Positions 1-8,898 of a stretch of DNA of 64,000 bases are shown here, piece after piece. This DNA comes from an uncultured Bacteroidales bacterium (GTDB lineage Bacteria > Bacteroidota > Bacteroidia > Bacteroidales > UBA932), in assembly GCA_900319485.1 (NCBI GenBank), contig ONOQ01000011.1, positions 1 through 64,000 on the forward strand, in the 5' to 3' direction. Numbering within the stretch: position 1 is the stretch's first letter; the number at the start of each line of letters is the position of its first letter. Below the pieces are notes generated by a model that was not told the DNA's origin, did not search any database, and saw only the letters and a list, made by a program, of their open reading frames with translations. The translations under genes were made by a program, and so were the position numbers.

Positions 1-91
<91 letters not shown>

Positions 92-160
92 TTGGAGCGC
101 GTTCTTGACTTGAAACGCTCGGTAAGTACAAGGTTGTACTTTAGTCTTTCATTATTATAC

Positions 161-237
161 AGGCTCTTAGCTCAGTTGGTTAGAGCGCTACACTGATAAT
201 GTAGAGGTCGGCAGTTCAACTCTGCCAGGGCCTACCA
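161..237 (+). tRNA. tRNA-Ile (anticodon GAU)
   Basis: A complete 77-nt cloverleaf with CCA encoded. The acceptor pairs AGGCTCT with AGGGCCT, the anticodon loop carries GAT at 195-197, and the T arm contains GTTCAAC. It is the tRNA-Ile usually found in the 16S-23S spacer. A hairpin with a T run starts directly after the CCA, which is unusual for an rRNA spacer. Confidence 0.96.
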
Positions 238-270
238 AAATGCCGGCCACCAGACCGGCATTTTTTCTTT
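238..270 (+). terminator. Hairpin plus T-run between tRNA-Ile and tRNA-Ala
   Basis: A GC-rich stem, AATGCCGG with CCGGCATT, has an 8-nt loop and is followed by six T, then CTTT. It has every feature of an intrinsic terminator yet sits inside what should be a continuous rRNA transcript, three bases before tRNA-Ala begins. It could instead be a processing hairpin read through by antitermination. Confidence 0.7.
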
Positions 271-273
271 TCC

Positions 274-346
274 GGGGGTATAGCTCAGCTGGTAGAGCAC
301 ATGCTTTGCAAGCATGGGGTCGCCGGTTCGAATCCGACTACCTCCA
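274..346 (+). tRNA. tRNA-Ala (anticodon UGC), integration target
   Basis: A complete cloverleaf: acceptor GGGGGTA pairs with TACCTCC and the anticodon TGC is at 307-309. CCA is not encoded. The last 21 bases (326-346) plus 11 bases downstream are repeated exactly at 34088-34119, so this gene is the attachment site of the integrated element. The tRNA itself stays intact because the element supplies the same 3' end. Confidence 0.96.
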
Positions 347-357
347 CAGAAAACCGC
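326..357 (+). other. attL, left 32-bp attachment core
   Basis: This 32-bp stretch covers the T arm and acceptor 3' half of tRNA-Ala plus CAGAAAACCGC. It is identical to 34088-34119, and the sequences differ on both sides of the match. A direct repeat of a tRNA 3' end bracketing an integrase gene is the standard signature of tyrosine-recombinase integration. Confidence 0.93.
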
Positions 358-390
358 AACAGAAGTAATTCTGCTGCGGTTTTTCTTTTT
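350..390 (+). terminator. Terminator after tRNA-Ala (left end of element)
   Basis: AAAACCGCA pairs with TGCGGTTTT and CAGAA with TTCTG, with one mismatch between the two blocks and a GTAA loop. The hairpin is followed by TTTTCTTTTT. The left arm of the stem lies partly in the 32-bp attachment core. An equivalent hairpin follows the core at 34111-34146. Confidence 0.8.
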
Positions 391-392
391 AG

Positions 393-414
393 TGCCCCAA
401 ATAATGCCCCACTT
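393..414 (+). other. Putative integrase arm-type sites, left end
   Basis: Two copies of TGCCCCA begin at 393 and 405, starting 36 and 48 bases after the attachment core. The same word occurs three times beside the integrase at the right end (33971, 33982, 33993). Matching short repeats at both ends of a tyrosine-recombinase element are likely arm-binding sites; this role is inferred. Confidence 0.6.
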
Positions 415-534
415 TTTTCTTCGGCAAGTTGTGTAGATGTATTTGGAGGTATATAGCGGTTAGCAATCTGGGATTGTTTCCATCTGCGCGTGAACCGGCA
501 TTGCTGTAAACATGGCTTTATCGGTAAAGTTTTG

Positions 535-542
535 TATCTTTG
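535..542 (+). promoter_or_regulatory. -7 box TATCTTTG for the lacI-type gene
   Basis: This is an exact match to the Bacteroidetes TAnnTTTG -7 element, 8 bases before the chosen ATG at 551. Transcription would begin almost at the start codon. No clear TTG -33 box is seen at the usual distance. Confidence 0.55.
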
Positions 543-550
543 CAGAAGAT

Positions 551-1567
551 ATGGAAAAAGTAACACTAAAAGATCTTGCCCGTGAACTTGGCGTTTCTAC
601 TACTCTTGTCTCCAGGGTGCTGAATGCAAGGAGACGGGAAGACGGATCCCTGGACTGTGATATCGGTAAAGAAACAGCGGAGCGAGTCCTTGCGTTGGCT
701 AAAGAAAGGGATTATCGGCCTAGTCGCTTTGCTATGGGACTCAGGAGCGGCAAGCGCTTCCTTCTTGGAGTGATTACCCCCGATATTTCCAACTATGCTT
801 TCTCTGAGGCAGGCCGATATATTGAGGAGCTGGCCCACCAGGACGGGTACAGCGTAATGTTTGGCAGTTCATCTGAAAGTGAAACGCGAATGGCTGAGCT
901 TTTGGACGTTTTCGCCGATCACGGTGTGGATGGTATTATCGTCACCCCCTGCATGGGAAGCGAAGACAGCCTTACCAAAATTGTAGCAAAGAAGATTCCT
1001 GTCGTCCTGATTAACCGTGACCTTCCATCATTAAAGGGTGTAGGGCGTGTCTTTCTTGATAATATCCTCAGCATGAAGATGGTTGTGGACCACCTCTATG
1101 AGAGAGGTTACAGAAAGATAGAGATGATTTCAGAGAATATGAACGTTCTCTCTCTTCGGGATCGTGAAAACAGCTACACTGAGACAATGCTATCATACGG
1201 TCTTACCCCTTATATATATTATGCAGAATCATCTGAGGTTGATGCCCAGGTCCCTGTTTTCGTGGGGGAGGCAGTGCAAAAAGGAACGGAGGCCCTGATT
1301 ACCCCTCGTATACGGCTTTCACTTAACAGTATTAGGGCCATACTGGATCTCGGCATGTCCATCCCCCGGGACATGGCTATCTTCTGTCATGATGAAAGTC
1401 CGGCTTTCACAACATTGTCTCCAACCATATCTTATGTGTCGCAACGTTCCGACCAAGTGGGAATACAGGCATATCAGATGTTAAAGCGCATGATAAACGG
1501 AGAGCCCGGAGGCAAAGTTCTAATTCCTCCGCATCTGTTTTTTGGAGATTCAACTGAAAAAAAATAA
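551..1567 (+). CDS. LacI family transcriptional regulator
   Basis: A 338-residue DNA-binding repressor. The N-terminal helix-turn-helix reads TLKDLARELGVSTTLVSRVL, and the rest is a periplasmic-binding-protein-like sugar sensor domain with the usual blocks LGVITPDISNYAF, DGIIVTPC, PVVLINRDLP and SPTISYVSQRSDQVG. The ATG at 551 is preferred over an upstream ATG at 512 because the HTH starts four residues in and a -7 box lies just before it. It is the first gene of the cargo and is transcribed towards the glycan locus but separated from it by a terminator. LacI regulators are less usual than SusR or hybrid two-component sensors for such loci. The ligand is unknown; a sugar freed by the locus is likely. 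Confidence 0.93.
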   Translation: MEKVTLKDLARELGVSTTLVSRVLNARRREDGSLDCDIGKETAERVLALAKERDYRPSRFAMGLRSGKRFLLGVITPDISNYAFSEAGRYIEELAHQDGYSVMFGSSSESETRMAELLDVFADHGVDGIIVTPCMGSEDSLTKIVAKKIPVVLINRDLPSLKGVGRVFLDNILSMKMVVDHLYERGYRKIEMISENMNVLSLRDRENSYTETMLSYGLTPYIYYAESSEVDAQVPVFVGEAVQKGTEALITPRIRLSLNSIRAILDLGMSIPRDMAIFCHDESPAFTTLSPTISYVSQRSDQVGIQAYQMLKRMINGEPGGKVLIPPHLFFGDSTEKK

Positions 1568-1575
1568 TCTGAATC

Positions 1576-1601
1576 AGAAGGCTTCTGGGCCTTCTTTTTT
1601 T
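1576..1601 (+). terminator. Terminator after the lacI-type gene
   Basis: AGAAGGC pairs with GCCTTCT around a 6-nt loop and is followed by seven or more T. It separates the regulator from the glycan operon. Confidence 0.85.
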
Positions 1602-1614
1602 GCACTTGTGCAAA
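1599..1614. promoter_or_regulatory. Candidate LacI operator palindrome
   Basis: TTTGCACTTGTGCAAA has perfect 7-bp arms and a TT centre. It lies 27 bp upstream of the -33 box of the glycan operon and directly after the regulator gene. LacI-family proteins bind such palindromes, although many known sites have a central CG. It partly overlaps the T run of the preceding terminator. No second copy was noticed in the window. Confidence 0.45.
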
Positions 1615-1641
1615 GAAAAATATAGTCCTTTATCGGTTTAG

Positions 1642-1673
1642 TTTGCATATTTCAATAATTATTCATAGCTTTG
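1642..1673 (+). promoter_or_regulatory. Promoter of the glycan-utilisation operon
   Basis: TTTG at 1642-1645 is followed, after 20 bases, by TAGCTTTG at 1666-1673. This is a full match in sequence and spacing to the Bacteroidetes primary promoter. It lies about 19 bases before the start of the FAD oxidoreductase gene. From there to 26341 the genes all run rightwards, most with overlaps or short gaps. Confidence 0.75.
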
Positions 1674-1691
1674 TAGCGACCATTAAACACT

Positions 1692-3536
1692 ATGGCAATG
1701 ACTACAAAGGATTCTATCATGTTGCTCGCAACCAGATTCGACAACCTCGGAGACTGGACAGTAGAGCAACAATTTGTTCTGCAAATGGGCTCAAGCTACT
1801 TGCTTGCCCACGGAATTGGGACGCCGCTAGCTAAAGATGCGTCCACCAAGTTTACAGTTTTGGCGCCCGGCAAATACACGCTTTGGGTGCGTACAAAAAA
1901 CTGGACCGCCTTTTGGAGCGAAGGCAAGACCCCCGGTATATTCCATGTAGTGGTAGACCACAAGGCCGATGCCTCCGAATTTGGAACCGGAAAAGCCGGA
2001 GCTACACCTTCTGAGAGGGCTTCATGGTATTGGCAGAAAGGCGGGGAGTATGATCTTCATGAAGGCACGCATGAAATCTCCGTTCATGACCTGACAGGCC
2101 TTGATGGGCGCGTGGATGCCATCTTGTTGACAAAGTCTGGTGATGCACCGGGAGACAGCCTTGAAGACTATAAAGCGCTTCGCTCAAAACTTCTTCCGGA
2201 GAAAACGGAGGATAAGGGTAAATATGATTTTGTGATTGTTGGAGCAGGCATGAGCGGGCTTTGTGCCGCAATTGCAGCTGCACGTTTCGGATGCAAGGTT
2301 GCCCTGATTCAAGACCGCTACATCCTGGGCGGAAACAATTCTTCAGAGGTGCGTGTAGGTCTTGGGGGACAGATCAATATGGCCCCGTATCCTTCCCTGG
2401 GCTATATTCTCAATGAAATCGGCCCAGACCGTATAGGTAATGCAAGGGGAGCACACCATTACCAGGACTGGAAAAAATGGGATGTAATTGCGGCTGAGCC
2501 AAATATCACCCTGTTTGCCGGTTATACGGTGGACAAGGCTATAATGGAGAACGGCTCTATTATGGCCGTAGAAGCTGTAGAGGCGACAAAACAGAATCGC
2601 ATCAGAATATCAGGTTGCATCTTCTCAGATTGCACAGGAGACGCCCACCTTGCCGTACTTGCAGGGGCAAGAACCATGATGGGGCGTGAAGCAAAGAGCG
2701 AGTTCGGAGAGAGTCTCGCCCCGGAGAAGGCCGATGACTATACTATGGGAGTATCTATTGAATGGTATTGTGAAGACCAGAACACCCCTTGCTCCTTCCC
2801 TGACAGTCTGGACTGGGGTCTCAAACTGGACGAAGAAACAGTAGAGCCCGTGCACCGCGCCAACTGGTACTGGGAGGTGGGAATGAACGACGACCAGATT
2901 GCCGATGCTGAAAAAATTCGTGACTACGGCATGTACGTGGCCTACAGCACATTCTCTTATTGCAAAAACCGTCTTGCCAAGAAAGAAGACTGGGAATGCA
3001 CTCATCTGACATGGGTAAGCCACGTGAGCGGAAAACGAGAAAGCCGGCGTATAGTTGGTGACTATATATTAAGGGAGCAGGACCTTACCCGTCCAATCCC
3101 TCACGAAGATGGAACTTTCACCACTACATGGCGTATAGATCAGCATTACCCGGATCCACGGAATGCAGGCAAATACCCTGGGGCCGAGTGGATGTCTATC
3201 GGAAAACTTACCCCTATTGACCCTTATGCCGTGCCATATCGCTGTCTCTATAGCGCAGATATTCCCAATATGTTCATGGCCGGGCGTGACATCAGCGTTA
3301 CTCACATTGCTCTGGGTTCGGTACGCGTAATGCGTACTTGTGCCATGATGGGAGAGGTAGTAGGCCTTGCAGCAAACGTATGCCGTGAAAGGGGATGTCT
3401 TCCCAGAGATATTTATACTACTTATTTCCAGGACCTTGTAGCCCTCATGAAAAAGGGCGCCGGGCGTACTGATGTACCCTACACTCAGTTTTATCACCAA
3501 GTAGACCGTACAGGACATCAAGCAGAAGACAGATAA
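1692..3536 (+). CDS. FAD-dependent oxidoreductase, glycan-locus type
   Basis: A 614-residue protein without a signal peptide. Residues of about 10-170 form a beta-rich domain (WVRTKNW, GIFHVVVD) like the carbohydrate-associated modules often found in this family. An FAD-binding Rossmann fold then begins with YDFVIVGAGMSGLCAAIAAA and continues with GGNNSSEVRVG, typical of the FAD_oxidored family. A C-terminal FAD segment contains MFMAGRDISVTHIALGSVRV. It is the first gene of the operon, and the next gene overlaps its stop codon by one base. The reaction is not known; oxidation of a sugar or derived alcohol is an inference from context. Being apparently cytosolic, it would act on imported material. 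Confidence 0.85.
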   Translation: MAMTTKDSIMLLATRFDNLGDWTVEQQFVLQMGSSYLLAHGIGTPLAKDASTKFTVLAPGKYTLWVRTKNWTAFWSEGKTPGIFHVVVDHKADASEFGTGKAGATPSERASWYWQKGGEYDLHEGTHEISVHDLTGLDGRVDAILLTKSGDAPGDSLEDYKALRSKLLPEKTEDKGKYDFVIVGAGMSGLCAAIAAARFGCKVALIQDRYILGGNNSSEVRVGLGGQINMAPYPSLGYILNEIGPDRIGNARGAHHYQDWKKWDVIAAEPNITLFAGYTVDKAIMENGSIMAVEAVEATKQNRIRISGCIFSDCTGDAHLAVLAGARTMMGREAKSEFGESLAPEKADDYTMGVSIEWYCEDQNTPCSFPDSLDWGLKLDEETVEPVHRANWYWEVGMNDDQIADAEKIRDYGMYVAYSTFSYCKNRLAKKEDWECTHLTWVSHVSGKRESRRIVGDYILREQDLTRPIPHEDGTFTTTWRIDQHYPDPRNAGKYPGAEWMSIGKLTPIDPYAVPYRCLYSADIPNMFMAGRDISVTHIALGSVRVMRTCAMMGEVVGLAANVCRERGCLPRDIYTTYFQDLVALMKKGAGRTDVPYTQFYHQVDRTGHQAEDR

Positions 3537-3931
3537 TGAAAAAGATTCTTGCTTTACTTGTAATCGGAATCATGTCCTTGTCATGCGCAAAGACATGGCA
3601 TAATGATTCTCCTATTGACACGGCGGTGGCTGCGAGCTTTACCAATATCACCTCGTCATCAGTAACCGTATCGCTAACTCCCACAAACGCAGTCGCATCC
3701 TACCTTGTCACGGATCCAGCTCTGGCCGATGCTGTTGGCTATCTTAGCATGGACGCCAAAGGCCGCCTTGAGTATATTCAGGAGCATGGGCGGGAAAGTG
3801 ATTCACCTTATGAGAAGTCATACACATCCCTTTCTGCCGCCACAACTTATTGTATTGGTTTTGTGGCTAGAAAGGCCGATGGCACTATCTGCTCAGCCCC
3901 CACTTTTTCAACATTCACAACAACGGAATAG
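3536..3931 (+). CDS. Small surface lipoprotein with an Fn3-like domain
   Basis: A 131-residue protein with a lipoprotein signal ending in MSLSC (Cys17). The mature part resembles one fibronectin-III-like beta-sandwich, with SSSVTVSLTPTNAVASY near its start and SFTTTE-like strands at its end (the protein closes with FSTFTTTE). It starts within the stop codon of the oxidoreductase (TAATGA) and ends two bases before the SusC gene. Translational coupling with both neighbours is likely. Its size and place suggest an accessory glycan-binding or scaffolding lipoprotein. No enzyme motif is visible. Confidence 0.7.
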   Translation: MKKILALLVIGIMSLSCAKTWHNDSPIDTAVAASFTNITSSSVTVSLTPTNAVASYLVTDPALADAVGYLSMDAKGRLEYIQEHGRESDSPYEKSYTSLSAATTYCIGFVARKADGTICSAPTFSTFTTTE

Positions 3932-3933
3932 CC

Positions 3934-6900
3934 ATGAAAAGAATCATTTTGTCAATCATCCTGTGCATGGCTGCCCTGCTTGCATTCGGTCAGGGGCAAA
4001 TAATGAATGTGACGGGTGTCGTTACAGATGATAACGGAGAGCCGGTAATTGGCGCCGGTGTCATCGTTTCCGGAACTACTACCGGTGTAACCACAGATAT
4101 GGACGGTCACTTTTCCATACAGGTAAAACCGGGCACGGTACTGGAATTCTCTTCACTTGGATTGTCTTCACAGACAGTCACAGTCCAGCCCGGGAAGACC
4201 TATTATGATATAACGCTGTCTTCAGATTCCAATTATCTTGAAGAAGTGGTTGTGGTTGGCTATGACGTCCAGAAAAAGGTGAACCTCACAGGCTCCGTTT
4301 CCACAATCTCTACTGAGAGCTTTGTTAACCGCCCTATCGTTCAGGCTTCATCGGCCCTTCAGGGTATGGCGGCAGGCGTGACCGTAACCACACAGACTGG
4401 TGAACCCGGATCCGATGGCGGCACAATCCGTGTCAGGGGCCTTGGTACATTCGGCGGATCCAGTGCAGAGCCCCTGGTGCTGATAGATGGCGTTGAAGGG
4501 AACATGAACGCCCTGGATGTCAGCCTTATAGACAAGATAACGGTACTTAAAGATGCCGCATCCTCTGCCATCTATGGCAACCGGGCGGCAAACGGCGTCA
4601 TCCTTATCACAACAAAGCGAGCCTCCAAGGACCATTCATCTGTGAATTACCGTGGTTACGTAGGTTGGCAGGAACCAACCAATGTCACACAGACAGTAAC
4701 GCCTGAGGAGTTCATGCTCCTGAGGAGGGAGGCCGATATGAATGACGGTAAAGACTCCATCTATTCAGATCAGTATATCGCCTCCTATCGTGAGAACAAC
4801 GCGATTGACCCAGACGGCTATCCAATCACAGACTGGAAAGGACGTATTCTTAACGGGTCCGGATTCACACACGGACACAGCCTGTCCATGTCGGCAGGAA
4901 CGGAAAAAATCCGCGTGATGACATCTCTTGGCTATATGAGTCAGGATGGTATTGTCAAATACACTGGATACCAGCGTTATAGCGTGCGCAATAATATGGA
5001 CGTGGAATTCAACAAGCGCCTCCATATGAAGTTTGACCTATCCCTGACATACGGTCACAAGGAAAAGAACCCCGGTCAGAATACTCTGTTTACCCAGATG
5101 AATGTATCCGACCCTCTTAACCTGACACAGTGGTCAACAGGCGGTTATCCCATGCTTACGGGCGGTTCCGTCAATTCGTTGCCATATCTATATGGCCAGG
5201 GCGGTAACAATAAGAGCAATACTTACCGTCTAAATGGTAATCTGACTCTTACATATGATCCCCTGGACTGGATGACACTGGAGGGGACCATCTCTCCCAG
5301 ATATGTCATGAGTGAAAGCCATGTTTTCAAAGACAGGATAGAGTATTGGTCAGACCCTTTCGGAACCATTTCTTCATCTTCAAATGTGGTACACAATTCA
5401 CTGACTGAATCCTGCACCCGCTCTTTCTACGGCAATTATTACGCAAAGCTTATTCTCCATAAGACTTTTGCAAAGTCACATAATGCCAGACTGCTCCTGG
5501 GCGCTTCTTACGAAGACTGGACCCAGCGTACACTATCGGCCACACGTCAGGATTATGCATATCCCCAATATGATGTCATAGCAGCGGGAGCAGACGACGA
5601 GACCAAGGATAATGACGGAAAGGTATACCAGTATGCCTACGGCTCATTCTTTGGCAGGATCAATTACAATTACAAGGAGCGGTACCTTCTGGAAGCCAAC
5701 ATACGATATGACGGATCTTCCCGTTTCGCGAAGGCAAACCGCTGGGCTCCCTTCATGTCTTACTCGGCCGCATGGCGAGTGACAGAAGAGTCATGGATGC
5801 AGCCTATAAAGAATATTCTCACGGAACTCAAGATTCGTGCATCGTACGGAACACTTGGTAACCAGAACATCAGTTCATCATATTATCCCACCGCGCAGAA
5901 CCTTGCCTTGGGTAGCCTCTCAGTGAACGAGGCCATTCAGCCCATAGCTACGCTCACCACGCTGGCCAACCCGGATCTTACCTGGGAGACATCATCCATG
6001 TATGACGTAGGCGTAGATCTCAGCCTCTGGAACAAGCTATCCATTACTGCCGATTGGTATCATAAGACCACAAAAGGCATTTTGATGAAACTGGACATCC
6101 CCGCCACCATCGGCCTGGGGGCGCCATACCAGAATGCCGGCAGTGTCCGTAACGTTGGTTGGGAAGTGGCACTCTCATATAATGATGCTTACGGAGACTT
6201 CCACTGGGGTATAGATGCCAACCTTTCAGATGTCACCAACAGGATTCTGAACATGAATGGGACCACCACCGGTGGCTCTGACGGCCTCCTTATCAACGAG
6301 GAAGGGCATGAGATCAACTCTATCAGAGGTCTCACCTGCCTTGGAATGGTGCGCTCTCAGGAAGAGGCGGATCTTGTGAACAAGAAGCTCCCTCAGTACA
6401 ACACCATCCTGAAGCCCGGAGATCTGTATTATGCCGATATTGCCGGTACCTTCGACGAAAACGGCAAGGCCATTCCTGACGGAAAGGTGGACGATAACGA
6501 CAAGCATGTTATTGGAGGTACCATTCCTCATTATACCTATGGCGTAACCTTGAACTTCGGGTGGAGGGGCATCAACCTCAGCGCGTTCTTCCAGGGAGTA
6601 GGCAAGGTGGATTCTTATCTGAGCGGCTATTATGTGATGCCTTGTTATCAGGGCGGCACATTCCGTAAGGAGCATCTTGACAGATGGACTCCGGACACCC
6701 CTAAGGGACGATTCCCCAGGCTCACATATACTGAGGCCGATATCAATCAGAAACCGTCTACGTTCTGGTTGGCCGATGCCTCATACCTCCGTTTAAAGAA
6801 CCTGCAGCTTAGTTATACCCTTCCTTCCAAAGTGGTCAAAAAGATTGGAATTAAATCTCTGATGGTCTTTGCGAATGCCCAGAATCTTTTGACATTCAGC

Positions 6901-7032
6901 AAATTCTGGCAGGGATATGACCCTGAAGTGGCTTATAACGGTTCTGCAACCGATGGCGTTTCTATCGGCATGGTTGCGTCCAACTATCCTCAGGTAAAGA
7001 CTTATACTTTTGGCGTTGACATTAAATTCTGA
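3934..7032 (+). CDS. SusC/RagA-family TonB-linked outer membrane transporter
   Basis: A 1032-residue outer-membrane porin that imports oligosaccharides using TonB energy. A signal peptide (MKRIILSIILCMAALLAFGQ) is followed by a carboxypeptidase-regulatory-like domain at about 25-100 (VTGVVTDDNGEPVIGAGVIV). Next come the EEVVVVGYDVQKK motif and plug domain at about 105-230 (VRGLGTF, PLVLIDGVEG, LKDAASSAIYGNRAANGVI), then a C-terminal 22-strand barrel ending in YTFGVDIKF. The length is normal for the family. It is paired with the SusD-like gene five bases downstream, which together form the standard importer. Confidence 0.97.
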   Translation: MKRIILSIILCMAALLAFGQGQIMNVTGVVTDDNGEPVIGAGVIVSGTTTGVTTDMDGHFSIQVKPGTVLEFSSLGLSSQTVTVQPGKTYYDITLSSDSNYLEEVVVVGYDVQKKVNLTGSVSTISTESFVNRPIVQASSALQGMAAGVTVTTQTGEPGSDGGTIRVRGLGTFGGSSAEPLVLIDGVEGNMNALDVSLIDKITVLKDAASSAIYGNRAANGVILITTKRASKDHSSVNYRGYVGWQEPTNVTQTVTPEEFMLLRREADMNDGKDSIYSDQYIASYRENNAIDPDGYPITDWKGRILNGSGFTHGHSLSMSAGTEKIRVMTSLGYMSQDGIVKYTGYQRYSVRNNMDVEFNKRLHMKFDLSLTYGHKEKNPGQNTLFTQMNVSDPLNLTQWSTGGYPMLTGGSVNSLPYLYGQGGNNKSNTYRLNGNLTLTYDPLDWMTLEGTISPRYVMSESHVFKDRIEYWSDPFGTISSSSNVVHNSLTESCTRSFYGNYYAKLILHKTFAKSHNARLLLGASYEDWTQRTLSATRQDYAYPQYDVIAAGADDETKDNDGKVYQYAYGSFFGRINYNYKERYLLEANIRYDGSSRFAKANRWAPFMSYSAAWRVTEESWMQPIKNILTELKIRASYGTLGNQNISSSYYPTAQNLALGSLSVNEAIQPIATLTTLANPDLTWETSSMYDVGVDLSLWNKLSITADWYHKTTKGILMKLDIPATIGLGAPYQNAGSVRNVGWEVALSYNDAYGDFHWGIDANLSDVTNRILNMNGTTTGGSDGLLINEEGHEINSIRGLTCLGMVRSQEEADLVNKKLPQYNTILKPGDLYYADIAGTFDENGKAIPDGKVDDNDKHVIGGTIPHYTYGVTLNFGWRGINLSAFFQGVGKVDSYLSGYYVMPCYQGGTFRKEHLDRWTPDTPKGRFPRLTYTEADINQKPSTFWLADASYLRLKNLQLSYTLPSKVVKKIGIKSLMVFANAQNLLTFSKFWQGYDPEVAYNGSATDGVSIGMVASNYPQVKTYTFGVDIKF

Positions 7033-7037
7033 CGGGT

Positions 7038-8885
7038 ATGAAAAAGACATTATTCATATTGGTTTCAATTATCACGGCCGCAGGATGCTCCCTGGAACGC
7101 CAGCCCATGAACGGACCCTCTTCGGCCACCTTCCCCGCAAGCGAGGAGGAGGCCCTCGCCGGTGTATATGCTGCATATAAAGGCCTTACCCTGGAAGACC
7201 TTCAGAGCACCACTTTCCCTTATAGGATTGAGGATGATGCCACTGATATCGGCTCATATCGCGTGGGTAACGAAAACCTTATCAAACAGATGAATGGAAC
7301 TCTCACATCAGAGTCGTACCCTCCCCGCTGGATATATGAAGACATTTACCAGGTAGCCGGTCGTGTCCATCTTGTACTGGACAATCTTGACAGGCTTAAG
7401 GGCGTTTGTGACGAGCAGACAATAGCCCAGTTCAGGGCAGAACTCCTTTGTATCAGGGCATTGCAATACAATCAGGCCTGCCAGTTCTTCGGCAATATCT
7501 CTTTTGTGGACCATTGTCTGGACCTCAAGAACAACGCCACACCTCTTTCCACTCCGGTAGAGGTAGTGACAAGGCTCCTGGATGAAGACCTAAAGGATGA
7601 AATAATTGACGCGCTTCCGGTACAGTGGCCAAGAACCACTTACGGGACCACCCGAATAGACAGGGTTGGCGCTTATGCCCTAAAGGCAAGAATTGCCATG
7701 AACTGGGCCCATCTGAATCCCGCCTGGTGGGCTGAGGCCGCGCGGTGTTCAGCCAAAGCCATGGAACTAGGTGACGGAATCTATGGGTTGCAGGAATTGG
7801 ACTACACCTATTATGAGAATCCGGACGACGGTCAGCCCGGGGCCGAAGCCCTGTTTGGTTATAAGGGACAGACGTCACAGGAGTGGCTTTGGGCTTTGCA
7901 GTATAACCGTCTGGTGGGCAGCCTGTTGCCAAATATATACAGGACTGCTATCCGCGCTGTTGGAGGATGCTCTTGGCACGGCCCGTCCCAGGCTATGGTA
8001 GATACATATCAATGCACAGATGGCCTTTCCATATCGGAGTCTCCGCTATATGATTGGAAACACCCCCGCCGCAACAGGGATCCCCGTTTGGACATGACGG
8101 CCACAATGCCCCATACCCGTGTTCTTAATGTACAGTACGAGCTTGACTGCACAATTGACAACGTAATGGATTATAACCTTAACAAGATGGTGCCAAATGC
8201 GGAATCTTCCCCGCTTGTATCCAAATCGGAATATGGCGCAAACGGCTCCAAGGGCCCTGGTGGATATCTTTGGCGTAAGTTCCACGACAATGATTATTAT
8301 GGCCGAATTTCAGGCGACAATACAGAGGATGATTTGAATGTCGGACTAATACGCTGGGCGGAAGTTCTGCTGATAGATGCCGAAGCCAATATTGAAATGG
8401 ACGGCGGCAATCTATCAAGGGCCAAAAACGACCTTGATGCAATACGTGCCCGCGTTGGAATGCCTCCTGTTACCGCCACGGATAAGGCCGGTCTTCGCAA
8501 AGCCCTTCGTTATGAGCGCAAGGTTGAGCTTGCCGGAGAAGGATTCCGATGGTTCGACCTAAGACGCTGGAAGAGCGCCGACGGTACTGTGCTGGCCGCG
8601 AAAGCTGTGAGCGGAAACAAATACGCTCCTGGATTCTCTACACCAGAGAATTCCGATGGTTATATCTCCAACGCCAAGCCAATTATTGATGATGATTGGA
8701 TTGTCACATATGACAATTCTTCAACTTGGGATGGCAAGAGTAGCATCAATCTTCGTGTTCAGGAAAAGATGGTTTTCCAAGTCGGACGCGATGAGCTATG
8801 GCCATTCCCATACAAAGAATTTATTGCCAACGACAGCATTCCTTCCGGATATAATAATCCCGGTTATTCTGCATTAACAAAATAA
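7038..8885 (+). CDS. SusD/RagB-family glycan-binding lipoprotein
   Basis: A 615-residue surface lipoprotein that covers the SusC barrel and binds the glycan. The lipobox gives Cys17 (TAAGC). TPR-like helices dominate, and the family signature near the C terminus is clear: LRKALRYERKVELAGEGFRWFDLRRWK. It closes with a region rich in aromatic residues (YKEFIANDSIPSGYNNPGY) of the usual kind. It follows the SusC gene after 5 bp and precedes a third surface protein. Ligand specificity cannot be read from the sequence. Confidence 0.96.
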   Translation: MKKTLFILVSIITAAGCSLERQPMNGPSSATFPASEEEALAGVYAAYKGLTLEDLQSTTFPYRIEDDATDIGSYRVGNENLIKQMNGTLTSESYPPRWIYEDIYQVAGRVHLVLDNLDRLKGVCDEQTIAQFRAELLCIRALQYNQACQFFGNISFVDHCLDLKNNATPLSTPVEVVTRLLDEDLKDEIIDALPVQWPRTTYGTTRIDRVGAYALKARIAMNWAHLNPAWWAEAARCSAKAMELGDGIYGLQELDYTYYENPDDGQPGAEALFGYKGQTSQEWLWALQYNRLVGSLLPNIYRTAIRAVGGCSWHGPSQAMVDTYQCTDGLSISESPLYDWKHPRRNRDPRLDMTATMPHTRVLNVQYELDCTIDNVMDYNLNKMVPNAESSPLVSKSEYGANGSKGPGGYLWRKFHDNDYYGRISGDNTEDDLNVGLIRWAEVLLIDAEANIEMDGGNLSRAKNDLDAIRARVGMPPVTATDKAGLRKALRYERKVELAGEGFRWFDLRRWKSADGTVLAAKAVSGNKYAPGFSTPENSDGYISNAKPIIDDDWIVTYDNSSTWDGKSSINLRVQEKMVFQVGRDELWPFPYKEFIANDSIPSGYNNPGYSALTK

Positions 8886-8898
8886 ACACCATACACCC

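Noticed and set aside
1599..1614. Palindrome as part of the lacI terminator
   Set aside because: The terminator stem and T run are complete by 1601, and the palindrome adds an independent perfect pair. It was kept as an operator candidate with low confidence.
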